Below are positions 13,220 to 21,338 of a stretch of 24,970 nt of DNA, in pieces. The position numbers were made by a program, and so were the translations under genes. Position 1 is the stretch's first letter, and each line of letters begins with the position of its first letter. Below the pieces are notes generated by a model. It saw only the letters and a list, made by a program, of their open reading frames with translations, searched no databases and was not told the DNA's origin. Source of the DNA: an uncultured Mycoplasmatota bacterium (GTDB lineage Bacteria > Bacillota_I > Bacilli_A > RF39 > UBA660); NCBI GenBank assembly GCA_900544625.1, contig UQVR01000016.1, forward strand, positions 1 to 24,970. Reading direction: 5' to 3'.

Positions 13220-14120
13220 TGTACTAAAAGAAGAATTGCTTGAAGGCTTAAATATTCAAGATGGGAAAATATATGTTGATGCAACGATTGGTTATGCTGG
13301 AGATTCTAAAGAAATATTAAAGCAAATACCAAATGGCTTTCTATATGGTTTTGACCAAGATAAAAAAGCTGTAGAATATTCTACTAGCGCATTAACTAAA
13401 ATAGGTAATAATTTTAAAATATTTAATACCAACTTTGTAAATATGGATGAAACGTTTGAAAAGATAGGCATTAAAGAAGTTGATGGTATTATATTTGATT
13501 TAGGTTTTTCATCACCTCAAATAGATGATGAAAAAAGAGGATTTTCATTTATGCATGATGGTCCATTAGATATGAGAATGTCTAGTGAAGGAAAAAGTGC
13601 AAAAGACATAATAAATGAATATAGTGAAAATGAACTAGCAGAAATATTTTTTAAATATGGTGAAGAGAAGTTAAGTAGAGTAATTGCCAAAAATATAAAA
13701 AAAGAAAGTAAGGATATTTCAAGTACTTTAGAACTAGTAGAAGTAATAAAAAATGCTACTGGTGCCAACTACTTTTATAAAAATCATCCTGAAAGAAAAA
13801 TATTTCAAGCATTAAGAATTGAAGTTAATGAAGAATTAACAGTATTAGAAAGCATTCTTCCAAAAGCTATAAAAAGACTTAAAAAAGGTGGAAGAATAGC
13901 AGTTATAACATTTCATTCTCTAGAAGATAGAATTGTTAAAAACATATTTAAAAAATATAGTGATATTGATCCACTTGTTAAAGGTTTAAAAGATATACCT
14001 GAAGAATACAAACCATTAATAAAGTTAGTAAATAAAAAACCAATACTTCCAAGCCAAAAAGAATTAGAAGAAAATTCAAGAAGTAGAAGTGCAAAATTAA
14101 GAATAATCGAAAGGATATGA
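13209..14120 (+). CDS. rsmH: 16S rRNA (cytosine1402-N4)-methyltransferase RsmH
   Basis: A 303-aa SAM-dependent methyltransferase that modifies C1402 in the decoding centre of 16S rRNA. Visible motifs: VDATIGYAGDS at residues 23-33 (SAM loop; the usual GGHS is changed to AGDS), DGIIFDLGFSSPQID at 92-106, RGFSF and DGPLDMRM at 110-124, NHPERKIFQALRIEVNEEL in the middle, ITFHSLEDRIVK and the C-terminal SRSAKLRIIER. Length is a little short of the usual 310. The start at ATG 13209 (MHYSVLKEE, the family start) has GGTGAT upstream and lies inside the end of mraZ; an earlier in-frame ATG at 13197 is less likely. ftsL begins 4 bases after its TGA. Confidence 0.95.
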   Translation: MHYSVLKEELLEGLNIQDGKIYVDATIGYAGDSKEILKQIPNGFLYGFDQDKKAVEYSTSALTKIGNNFKIFNTNFVNMDETFEKIGIKEVDGIIFDLGFSSPQIDDEKRGFSFMHDGPLDMRMSSEGKSAKDIINEYSENELAEIFFKYGEEKLSRVIAKNIKKESKDISSTLELVEVIKNATGANYFYKNHPERKIFQALRIEVNEELTVLESILPKAIKRLKKGGRIAVITFHSLEDRIVKNIFKKYSDIDPLVKGLKDIPEEYKPLIKLVNKKPILPSQKELEENSRSRSAKLRIIERI

Positions 14121-14124
14121 TAAG

Positions 14125-14418
14125 ATGACAAAAAAGAGTAAAAAGGTAAAATTGTTAAAAGGAGAAAAAATGATGTATGCATTATTAGTTTTCTTACTTT
14201 TAGTAATTCCAATATTTAATGTTTTTACTTCGTCTTTATTATCTGAAACAAATAATGAAGTAGAAAAAATTACTAAAAATATTGAGCGTCAAGAACTAGT
14301 AAATCAAGGCCTTTCAATGCAAATAGATGAATTAGCTAGCCTAGAAAATATTCAATCTATTGCAGAAAATCATGGATTATCGTATAATAATAGTAATATT
14401 AAATCAGTCGGAGAATAA
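14125..14418 (+). CDS. ftsL: FtsL-like cell division protein
   Basis: A 97-aa bitopic protein: basic cytosolic tail of 16 residues, one membrane span at about 17-38, then an extracytoplasmic coiled coil (about 42-80) ending in a SLENIQSIAENHGL segment that matches the end of the FtsL/DivIC helix. Size and position between rsmH and the transpeptidase are exactly those of ftsL. It would bridge DivIB/FtsQ and the septal synthase. Sequence identity in this family is always low, so the call leans on topology and place. Confidence 0.85.
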   Translation: MTKKSKKVKLLKGEKMMYALLVFLLLVIPIFNVFTSSLLSETNNEVEKITKNIERQELVNQGLSMQIDELASLENIQSIAENHGLSYNNSNIKSVGE

Positions 14419-14432
14419 GAGGAGATAATAGT

Positions 14433-16514
14433 ATGAAAAAAAGAGTAACAATTAAAATATCAAAGTTTATTATTTTAGTTGTTGCTTTTTTATTTGTGGC
14501 TATAATATGTAAATTATCATATGTCGTTTTAAGCGATAAAGTAGATGGAATAAATTTAAAAGACAAATCAGCAAGTATAAGTACCGTTAAAAAAACACTT
14601 TATGCTAATCGAGGAAATATATATGATATTAATGGTGAAGAATTAGCAAGTACAGTTAATTCCTATACAGTAATAGCATATTTAAATTCTAATAAAACTA
14701 ATGTTTCGGATAAAGAAAAAACTGCTAAAGAATTAGCACCAATATTAAATATGACTGAAGAAAAGTTAATAGAACTTTTAAATAAAAAGTTATATCAAGT
14801 AGAATTAAGACCTGGAGGCTATGGAATAACTGAAGTAGTAAAAGCTAGAATTGAAAAGTTAGAGTTACCTGGCATAGATTTTATTAAGAATTCTAAGAAA
14901 AGATATTATAATAAATCGACATTTGCATCATATATTATAGGTTATGCAAAAGTATTAGATGATGGAAAAATATCTGGTGAACTAGGTATTGAAGGTTATT
15001 ATGATGATATATTATCCGGTACAAATGGATATACAAAATATTTAAAATATACATCAAGTAACTATAAGATTCCTAATACTAATGAAGATACTAAAAAAGC
15101 TAAAGACGGTTCTGATATATATTTAACAATTGACAGTAGTATTCAGCTTATTGCCGAAAAAGCAGTATCCAGCATGAAAGAAAAATTTAATACTGACTGG
15201 GCAGTATTTACAGTAATGGATGCTAAAACTGGAGCAATCGTAGCAAGTGCCACAAATCCAAACTTTAACCCAAATGATACAAATACAATTAAAGAATATA
15301 TGAATCCCTTACTAAGTTATCAATATGAACCAGGATCAGTTATGAAGGTATTTTCCTTTGCATCATCAATGGAAGAAGGAAAATATGATGGGGAAGAAAC
15401 ATTTAAATCAGGTTCATATACATTGGATGATGGCACCGTTATTCGTGACTCTGAAAGAAAAGGCTGGGGAACAATTTCTTTTGATGAAGGTTTTGCTAGA
15501 TCTTCAAATGTTGCAGCCACAACTCTTGCTTTACGACTTGGAGTAGATAAATTATCAGAATACTATAATAACTTAGGTTTTGGTAAAAAAACAGGAATAG
15601 AGTTATCTAATGAAGCAATTGGTGATATTGAAATGGTTTATCAATCAGAACTTGCAACAGCATCTTTTGGTCAAGGAGTTAGTGTAACAGCTATTCAAAT
15701 GCTTCAAGCTCTAAGTGCTATGACTAATGATGGAACGGTAATAAAACCATATATCGTAGATAAAGTTGTAGACCAAAACGGAAATATAACTTATCAAGGA
15801 GAAAGACAAGTAGTAAAAAAAGTATATTCAACTAATACAGTAAATAAAATGCATGAAATAATGAAAAAAGTAATTGATATAAATAAGTATTGGCAAGTTA
15901 ATAATGTAAGCATAATGGGTAAAACCGGAACAGCTCAAATTGCATCACCTAAAGGTGGTTACTTAACTGGGACTTATGATTACATTAAATCATTCGCAGG
16001 TATTTTTCCAGCTGATGATCCAAAATATATTGTTTATGTAGCGGGTAAAAAACCTGAAACAAATTTAGGCTCATGGGCTAAAGTTATTACAACAGCAATC
16101 GAAGAAATTGCAAGCTACGCTAAACTTACTGAATCTAAAAGCGATGCTGACCCTTCAAAAATCATCACACTAGATAATTATATAAGTAAATACCTAGATA
16201 CAACTTTAGAAGAATTAAAAAATAAAAAAATAGATGTTATTATATTAGGTAATGGAAAATATATTATTAATCAATATCCTTTAAAAAATAAAACACTTTT
16301 ATCAGGTGAAAAATTATTTCTTTTAACAAATGATAAAGAAATAAAGATGGAAAACTTAAAAGGGTGGAGTCTAAGTGAAGTAAAAACTTATTGTAATTTA
16401 ATAGGCTTAAAATTAGAATATAATGGTTATGGCTATGTAATAAATCAAAGTATTGAAGAAAATGCTATATTAGATGTAAATAATATGACATTAACTATTG
16501 AATTAGAAAAATAA
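14433..16514 (+). CDS. ftsI: Division penicillin-binding protein (class B, PBP2B/SpoVD type) with two PASTA domains
   Basis: A 693-aa peptidoglycan transpeptidase for septal wall. Membrane span at about 11-33; dimerisation/pedestal domain with RGNIYDINGEELA at 60-72; transpeptidase domain with the active-site SVMK at 302-305 (nucleophile Ser302), SSN at 357-359 and KTGT at 497-500; then two PASTA-like modules at about 578-633 and 637-693. PASTA domains on the division PBP are typical of B. subtilis PBP2B and SpoVD. All three catalytic motifs are intact. GAGGAG lies about 8 bases before ATG. It is the last gene of the cluster: a terminator overlaps its stop, and the next gene faces it. mraY, murD, ftsW and ftsZ are not here. 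Confidence 0.93.
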   Translation: MKKRVTIKISKFIILVVAFLFVAIICKLSYVVLSDKVDGINLKDKSASISTVKKTLYANRGNIYDINGEELASTVNSYTVIAYLNSNKTNVSDKEKTAKELAPILNMTEEKLIELLNKKLYQVELRPGGYGITEVVKARIEKLELPGIDFIKNSKKRYYNKSTFASYIIGYAKVLDDGKISGELGIEGYYDDILSGTNGYTKYLKYTSSNYKIPNTNEDTKKAKDGSDIYLTIDSSIQLIAEKAVSSMKEKFNTDWAVFTVMDAKTGAIVASATNPNFNPNDTNTIKEYMNPLLSYQYEPGSVMKVFSFASSMEEGKYDGEETFKSGSYTLDDGTVIRDSERKGWGTISFDEGFARSSNVAATTLALRLGVDKLSEYYNNLGFGKKTGIELSNEAIGDIEMVYQSELATASFGQGVSVTAIQMLQALSAMTNDGTVIKPYIVDKVVDQNGNITYQGERQVVKKVYSTNTVNKMHEIMKKVIDINKYWQVNNVSIMGKTGTAQIASPKGGYLTGTYDYIKSFAGIFPADDPKYIVYVAGKKPETNLGSWAKVITTAIEEIASYAKLTESKSDADPSKIITLDNYISKYLDTTLEELKNKKIDVIILGNGKYIINQYPLKNKTLLSGEKLFLLTNDKEIKMENLKGWSLSEVKTYCNLIGLKLEYNGYGYVINQSIEENAILDVNNMTLTIELEK

Positions 16515-16538
16515 AAAGATCTCAAATTGAGATCTTTT
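16514..16538. terminator. Bidirectional terminator between convergent genes
   Basis: AAAAGATCTC (16514-16523) pairs with GAGATCTTTT (16529-16538) around AAATT. Flanking A and T runs make it work on both strands; it overlaps the stop codons of both the PBP gene and the facing minus-strand gene. Confidence 0.8.
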
Positions 16539-16773
16539 AATCATTTTGATGTCTTTCTAAAAATTTTTCTAAAGCCATATTAAATTCATTTCTATCATTT
16601 AAACCAACCAAATATTCATTACCATTTATAGTATTCATTTTTCTTATACAAAATGATGCGATATCATTTTCATTTGACAAATAAATGTATTTTACTCCAT
16701 CAATTTCAAATTCATCAGTTACAATATAGTCTAAGCCATCATCTAATGTAATTGTTTCTAATTCTTCGCTCAT
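16537..16773 (-). CDS. DUF1292-like small acidic protein, second copy
   Basis: A 78-aa acidic protein with the DUF1292 pattern: ETITLDDGLDYIV strand pair, FEIDGVKYIYL, a second hairpin ending NGNEYLVGL and a final helix NEFNMALEKFLERH. The match to the family layout is clearer here than in the 8163-8432 protein. It starts at ATG 16771-16773, overlapping the upstream gene's TGA (ATGA), with GGAGG 6 bases before the ATG. The upstream gene encodes a membrane protein, so a soluble partner role is plausible; function of the family is unknown. Confidence 0.72.
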   Translation of the reverse strand: MSEELETITLDDGLDYIVTDEFEIDGVKYIYLSNENDIASFCIRKMNTINGNEYLVGLNDRNEFNMALEKFLERHQND

Positions 16774-17513
16774 CTTGAACCTCCATCTCTAGAACCATTT
16801 AATTGATCTAATAAATCATTTATTTTTTCTTGACTAATATCTTCTTTAGCATATTCTTTAATAACTTTTTCCATTATAGTTTCATATTCATCTAAAGTAA
16901 TACTTTTACTATCTAAATATTCTTGAAAAGAACTATGTAGTGCTGATCTTATTTCATCTTCTGTATATTCCTCTGGTTCATCCGCGATTAATCTAGACAT
17001 TTTCGAGAATAATTCATTCATATGTTCAGTTTTATCATATTCATTCAAGGCTCTAAAACATCCATATATTCTTGTATCAATATCATACTCTTTATTATTA
17101 TTTAATACATCACTAGCCATTTTGTTCATATCATACCACCAGTAAGGTCTTTGTTCAGCATGATTATAACCATCAACTGATGTGTTTTGGCTAACAGCTG
17201 TTGCTAAAGCGTCTTTAATTTCATTAGCATTTTCTCCAACTTCCATAGCTTGTTTTAATTCGTGAATACCAACTGTTAAACCAGCCCCTAAAGCAACCAT
17301 AATAATTATTTTTTTGCCAATGTCTTTAATACCAGCAGGTTTTCTTTTTTTATTTCTCAAATTTTTAACCGGAGGTCTTTCTACACTAAGTCTATAAGCC
17401 TCATCATCTCGAGCAATTCTCTCATTAATCTTATTTATAGATTCTCTTCGTGTTCCATCACTATTAAACATTTTACTAACTGTATAATCTAAATCATTTA
17501 TATTTGCACCCAT
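16770..17513 (-). CDS. Single-span membrane protein, 247 aa, function unknown
   Basis: Residues 1-65 are a hydrophilic cytosolic region with a basic patch (NLRNKKRKPAG), then one weakly hydrophobic, Gly/Ala-containing span at about 67-85 (KKIIIMVALGAGLTVGI), then a 160-residue acidic, helical domain with aromatic PYWWYD near residue 122 and many Glu/Asp. No family recognised. ATG at 17511-17513 is preferred (AAGAAGG 7 bases upstream); the ATG directly before it would leave only 4 bases. The promoter upstream is excellent. Its final codons GGA-GGT form the ribosome site of the DUF1292-like gene, the same arrangement as at 8140-8165. Confidence 0.7.
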   Translation of the reverse strand: MGANINDLDYTVSKMFNSDGTRRESINKINERIARDDEAYRLSVERPPVKNLRNKKRKPAGIKDIGKKIIIMVALGAGLTVGIHELKQAMEVGENANEIKDALATAVSQNTSVDGYNHAEQRPYWWYDMNKMASDVLNNNKEYDIDTRIYGCFRALNEYDKTEHMNELFSKMSRLIADEPEEYTEDEIRSALHSSFQEYLDSKSITLDEYETIMEKVIKEYAKEDISQEKINDLLDQLNGSRDGGSR

Positions 17514-17536
17514 CATTATACCTTCTTCCTATTATT

Positions 17537-17565
17537 ATTTTAACCTAAAAAAGAAATAATGGCAA
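17537..17565 (-). promoter_or_regulatory. Promoter of the 17513-16537 minus-strand pair
   Basis: On the minus strand, TTGCCA (17560-17565) and TAAAAT (17537-17542) are separated by 17 bases. Start of transcription would be near 17530, about 17 bases before the start codon. Confidence 0.6.
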
Positions 17566-17593
17566 TAATTTTTTAAAAATTTTACAAGTCTTA

Positions 17594-17622
17594 TTGCAAT
17601 GTAATTTTTATTTTGGTATAAT
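17594..17622 (+). promoter_or_regulatory. Promoter of the AAA+ operon
   Basis: TTGCAA (17594-17599), spacer 17, TATAAT (17617-17622): one of the best promoters in the window. It is divergent from the minus-strand promoter 29 bases away, with an AT-rich segment between. Confidence 0.7.
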
Positions 17623-17651
17623 TTATAAAGAATAGGTTGGTGAGACGAATT

Positions 17652-18722
17652 GTGAGCTTAAGTGTTATAGATAAGTATGTGGTAAAAAAAGAAAAAGACT
17701 TACTTGAGTACGCAAAGATACTAGAATCGATTATTAGTATTGATAATAATAAAATGTGGCAAACCAAAAAAGAATTTGTGAGTTTTGCTAAAGAAATAAT
17801 TGAAATATATGGAGATGCCTATTATTTTCAAAATAATAAACATAAAGACAATCCTATAGAATATTCCAATGACAATATAAATTTTATATTAAAAGCAATT
17901 ATTGAATATTACAGATTACATGACAAAACGAATTTGATAAATACTTTAAAAAATGAAACTTTTTTATTGTCAGTAATAATTTGTACTGCATGTTATGTAG
18001 ATTTTGCTTGTAATGTTGTAGATGGTGACTATCAAGATACTAAAAATAAATTTAAATATTTATTAGGCTACTTAAGAAAAACAAAATTATTAATAGTAAA
18101 AGATAACAAGTATTTTATAAATGATTTATTTGAAGCAATAAAGAAAAATTGTGTTGAAGATAAGAAAATAATTGAAGGATTTAACAATCCAAATTATCGA
18201 AATGAATATAAAATGATTAGTAATAATCCAATATATTATGAAGTTAAATTTAGCTATGAAATACCAGGTATAGAAGAATTTGATGAATCTTTAGTAAAAG
18301 GCGTATTAAAGGATTATGAAAATAAAATTAAAGAAATATCATATGACATATTAGCAAGTAAAGTACTTGAAGAACTAATAAGTAATAAAGAAATGGATAA
18401 ATATGTTATTAAAATAGATAAAGGATTAAAAAAAGCTGGATTATTAAGATTATTTGATAATAAGTATCTAAAAGAATTTGTTAAGATATTAGTTCCTTAT
18501 GAAGAAGAAATAAAATATCAAAATCTTATTAAAGATTATAAAGAAATTGGTATGAGTTTTATATATAAATATGATAGCAATGAAAATGTTAATCCTACAA
18601 TGTTTGTAAATGATATGGAGTTATTAGTAAATAAAGAATTTATAAATAATAACTTAGATAATCAAATTAGTTTTGATAAAATGAATATTAAATTAGTTGT
18701 AAAGAATAAGGAGGAAGAATAA
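17652..18722 (+). CDS. Hypothetical protein, 356 aa, first gene of the AAA+ operon
   Basis: No family recognised. The protein is Lys/Asn/Ile-rich, mostly helical, with no membrane span or signal; the only hydrophobic patch (LLSVIICTACYVDFACNVV, about residues 106-124) contains three cysteines and is too polar for a clear span. Start choice: GTG 17652 has GGTGAG 7 bases upstream; TTG 17637 and GTG 17640 are in frame but would put the ribosome site inside the gene. The stop overlaps the ATPase start by one base, and the GGAGG of the ATPase lies inside the KEEE tail, so these two proteins are translationally coupled and probably act together. Confidence 0.75.
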   Translation: MSLSVIDKYVVKKEKDLLEYAKILESIISIDNNKMWQTKKEFVSFAKEIIEIYGDAYYFQNNKHKDNPIEYSNDNINFILKAIIEYYRLHDKTNLINTLKNETFLLSVIICTACYVDFACNVVDGDYQDTKNKFKYLLGYLRKTKLLIVKDNKYFINDLFEAIKKNCVEDKKIIEGFNNPNYRNEYKMISNNPIYYEVKFSYEIPGIEEFDESLVKGVLKDYENKIKEISYDILASKVLEELISNKEMDKYVIKIDKGLKKAGLLRLFDNKYLKEFVKILVPYEEEIKYQNLIKDYKEIGMSFIYKYDSNENVNPTMFVNDMELLVNKEFINNNLDNQISFDKMNIKLVVKNKEEE

Positions 18723-20227
18723 TGAGTACATACGGGGAATTTTTTACAAAATTTATGGAACCTTTATTTGAAGGATTTGTTACAATATTTAAAGGTCTAG
18801 GCCAAGGATTATTTCAAATGTTTAATATTGTAAATTATATAACGGTAATAAACGATTATAAGAGTGATTTAACTGGGGTAGGTTTAGTAATAATGATCCT
18901 TTCCATAGTATTTTTACTTGCAATATTTGCTTTAATAGTATTCCTAATATATAGATCAATTAGAGTATATGTAAGATACAGAAGAAATGTTAAAAAAGAA
19001 GATATGTTAATTGAAGAAATTGATTCTTTAAATAATGAAATCTTTAAATTAAAAAGACAAAATGAAAAATTTAGTGAACTAACTAATGAAGCTGGTGAAA
19101 TTGAATACAATGAAGATGGTACACCTAAAAATGAACTTAAAGAAGGAGAAAGCAGATTCTTCAAACTTAGTAATGTTGATACAAAATATGAAAATTCTGC
19201 ACCAGAAGAAATTACTAATACATTTACACTAGAAGAGTTTTGTAACCAATTTCGAAATTATTCAGCATCAAGATTACATCTATACTATGATATAAACTTA
19301 ATTAGATTATTTATAGCATCATTTGCATCAAATAAACTAATTATTCTTGAAGGTATATCTGGTACTGGGAAAACATCTTTAGCATATGCTTTTGGTAGTT
19401 TTGTAGATAATGAAACCACTGTAGCATCTGTTCAACCTTCATGGAGAGACTCAACAGAAATATTTGGATACTTCAATGAATTTACAAAGAAATTTAATGA
19501 AACTGAAATTCTAGAAAAAATGTATGAAGCTCAATACAATGATGAAGTTTACATTACATTATTAGATGAAATGAATATTTCTCGTGTTGAATACTACTTT
19601 GCCGAAATGTTATCTATTCTAGAATTACCAAATAAAAAAGACTGGGTTGTAGAATTAGTGCCAAATGTATGGCCAGATGATCCTAAGAAATTAGAAAATG
19701 GAAAATTAAAAATTCCTGAAAATATGTGGTATATAGGTACAATAAACAATGATGACTCAACATTTATGATTACTGATAAAGTTTACGATAGAGCAATGCC
19801 TATAGCAATAGATGATAAATGTGAAGTATTTGAAGCTCCAGATACAGATAAAATTAAGACAAGTTACAAACATCTAGAAGGGTTATTTGAAAAATCTAGT
19901 GAAGAACATCCAGTAAGTGAAGAAAACTTAGAAAAGATTGCCCAATTAGACAGATATGTAATAGATCACTTTAGACTTGCATTTGGTAACAGAATTGTTA
20001 AACAATTAAAAGAGTTTGTTCCAGCATTTATTGCCTGTGGTGGAGATGAAGTAGCGGGAATTGATTACTTAATTGCTCACAAAATATTAAGAAAATTTGA
20101 ACAATTAAACTTAGCTTATATCAAAGATGAAATTGATGGATTAGTTAATTACTTAGAAAAACTATTTGGAACAGGAAAAACTCCAGAATGTAAAGCATAT
20201 TTACTTCGTCTTAAGAAAACAATTTAG
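18722..20227 (+). CDS. Membrane-anchored McrB-type AAA+ ATPase
   Basis: A 501-aa protein. Residues 1-45 are amphipathic, a membrane span lies at about 53-78, followed by a very basic stretch (YRSIRVYVRYRRNVKK) and a coiled coil at about 93-120, so the ATPase is tethered on the cytosolic face. The AAA+ domain spans about 190-500: Walker A GISGTGKTS at 211-219; VQPSWRDSTEIFGYFN at 237-252, the McrB-family string after Walker A; Walker B ITLLDEMN at 278-285 with D282/E283; YYFAEMLSILE; sensor GTINND at 339-344; arginine finger in DKVYDRA (R358). This is the McrB/MoxR-like branch, but classical McrB has a DNA-binding N-terminus, not a membrane anchor. It is followed after 9 bases by a DUF2357/McrC-like gene. 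Confidence 0.85.
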   Translation: MSTYGEFFTKFMEPLFEGFVTIFKGLGQGLFQMFNIVNYITVINDYKSDLTGVGLVIMILSIVFLLAIFALIVFLIYRSIRVYVRYRRNVKKEDMLIEEIDSLNNEIFKLKRQNEKFSELTNEAGEIEYNEDGTPKNELKEGESRFFKLSNVDTKYENSAPEEITNTFTLEEFCNQFRNYSASRLHLYYDINLIRLFIASFASNKLIILEGISGTGKTSLAYAFGSFVDNETTVASVQPSWRDSTEIFGYFNEFTKKFNETEILEKMYEAQYNDEVYITLLDEMNISRVEYYFAEMLSILELPNKKDWVVELVPNVWPDDPKKLENGKLKIPENMWYIGTINNDDSTFMITDKVYDRAMPIAIDDKCEVFEAPDTDKIKTSYKHLEGLFEKSSEEHPVSEENLEKIAQLDRYVIDHFRLAFGNRIVKQLKEFVPAFIACGGDEVAGIDYLIAHKILRKFEQLNLAYIKDEIDGLVNYLEKLFGTGKTPECKAYLLRLKKTI

Positions 20228-20236
20228 GTGATTTCT

Positions 20237-21325
20237 ATGGATATAGTAGAATACATAAATAATATAAACAAAGATAATGCTAACAAATTTATCGCATCAA
20301 CATCATCAAATATTACTGTAAAGCGTGATATTGATGCGTGTGTTAGTGACACATCTTGGATAGATATGGTGGAAGAATGTATACCATATCTTGATAATAT
20401 CATAAGAAATCCAAGAAGATTCATTGTTCAAGAAGAAAATATTGTACCAATTGAAAAAGCAAAAGTTGTAACTGAAGAATCTATTAGGCATTTAGCACAA
20501 CATACAAGTATGATTCAAGAAGTACAAGAAGATGGTACCGTAATACCACTTAAATTATTAAATGTATATCGTGAAGAAACTGTAGATCTTTATGAAAATA
20601 GATTTATAAAGTCACTCGTAGATAACCTATATACATTTGTAAATAACAAATTAAATGAATCTGACCAAAGAAGTTATGCAAAAGTAGAAAGTACAGTTTC
20701 TTACTCGGGTTTAATGAAGAAAAAAGGTGAAGAAGTTGAGGTAAACCTTCAACTTAAGAGTAAAAAAGATACTGAAATAGATGCCTCAAAAGATGGACAT
20801 AGTCTAGAAGAAAGAATTTCACATATCAAAGATATAGTTTCAGCTTTTCGTGGTTCAACATTTATAAAGAGCTTAAAGGAATCAAGTCCAGTAAGAAGTC
20901 CAATTAGAAAGACTAATGTTATTTTAAAAGAGCAAAACTTTATTAAAGCTCTAGAATTATGGGAATATCTAGAAAAAAATAATATTAAACCAATAACAAG
21001 CATTGATAAAAGAACAGAAATTGTTAAAGATGCTGATATAAAGACAAAATATGATTTAGCATTCTTTATAGATAATGATGCTATAGATTTGAATGCAGCC
21101 TCTAATAAGAGTGAATTTAATTCCGCTATTATTAGTAAACTAGTAAATGATTTTGTTTTTACCGGAGATATAACAGAAAAAGAATTTAAAAAATTGATGG
21201 AAAAAGAATTTAAGGAAGCAAAGAAGAGAAAAGATAAAGCAACAAATGCAATTAGAAAGACAATTGAAGATTTCTTAAATGATTATAATACTAAAAAGAA
21301 AAAAATAATTTCAATAATAAAATAA
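20237..21325 (+). CDS. DUF2357/McrC-like partner protein without visible nuclease
   Basis: A 362-aa soluble, Lys-rich protein. Residues about 40-130 contain RNPRRFIVQEE, a segment of beta strands and DLYENRFIKSLVDNLY (117-132), which is the pattern at the N-terminal region of DUF2357/McrC-type partners of McrB ATPases. The C-terminal part is helical and ends in a lysine-rich tail; I do not find the D...ExK pattern of a PD-(D/E)XK nuclease. So this may be an activator of the ATPase rather than a nuclease. ATG 20237 is chosen because AGGTGAT lies 4-5 bases upstream; a GTG three codons earlier sits inside that site. Family assignment is moderate and rests on context as well. Confidence 0.55.
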   Translation: MDIVEYINNINKDNANKFIASTSSNITVKRDIDACVSDTSWIDMVEECIPYLDNIIRNPRRFIVQEENIVPIEKAKVVTEESIRHLAQHTSMIQEVQEDGTVIPLKLLNVYREETVDLYENRFIKSLVDNLYTFVNNKLNESDQRSYAKVESTVSYSGLMKKKGEEVEVNLQLKSKKDTEIDASKDGHSLEERISHIKDIVSAFRGSTFIKSLKESSPVRSPIRKTNVILKEQNFIKALELWEYLEKNNIKPITSIDKRTEIVKDADIKTKYDLAFFIDNDAIDLNAASNKSEFNSAIISKLVNDFVFTGDITEKEFKKLMEKEFKEAKKRKDKATNAIRKTIEDFLNDYNTKKKKIISIIK

Positions 21326-21338
21326 GTGAGGGATAGTA

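Noticed and set aside
14118..14123. TGA as tryptophan (Mycoplasma code)
   Set aside because: Trp positions in conserved motifs use TGG, and TGA occurs at natural ends such as rsmH and the 17513-16770 gene.
13913..14212. Minus-strand frames opposite rsmH/ftsL, and similar frames opposite mutL, the AAA+ gene and the TasA-type gene
   Set aside because: They are antisense shadows of well supported genes, with no ribosome sites and hydrophobic composition typical of reversed AT-rich code.
18722..21325. Ordinary McrBC restriction system
   Set aside because: The ATPase has a membrane anchor in place of a DNA-binding domain and no nuclease pattern is visible in the partner.
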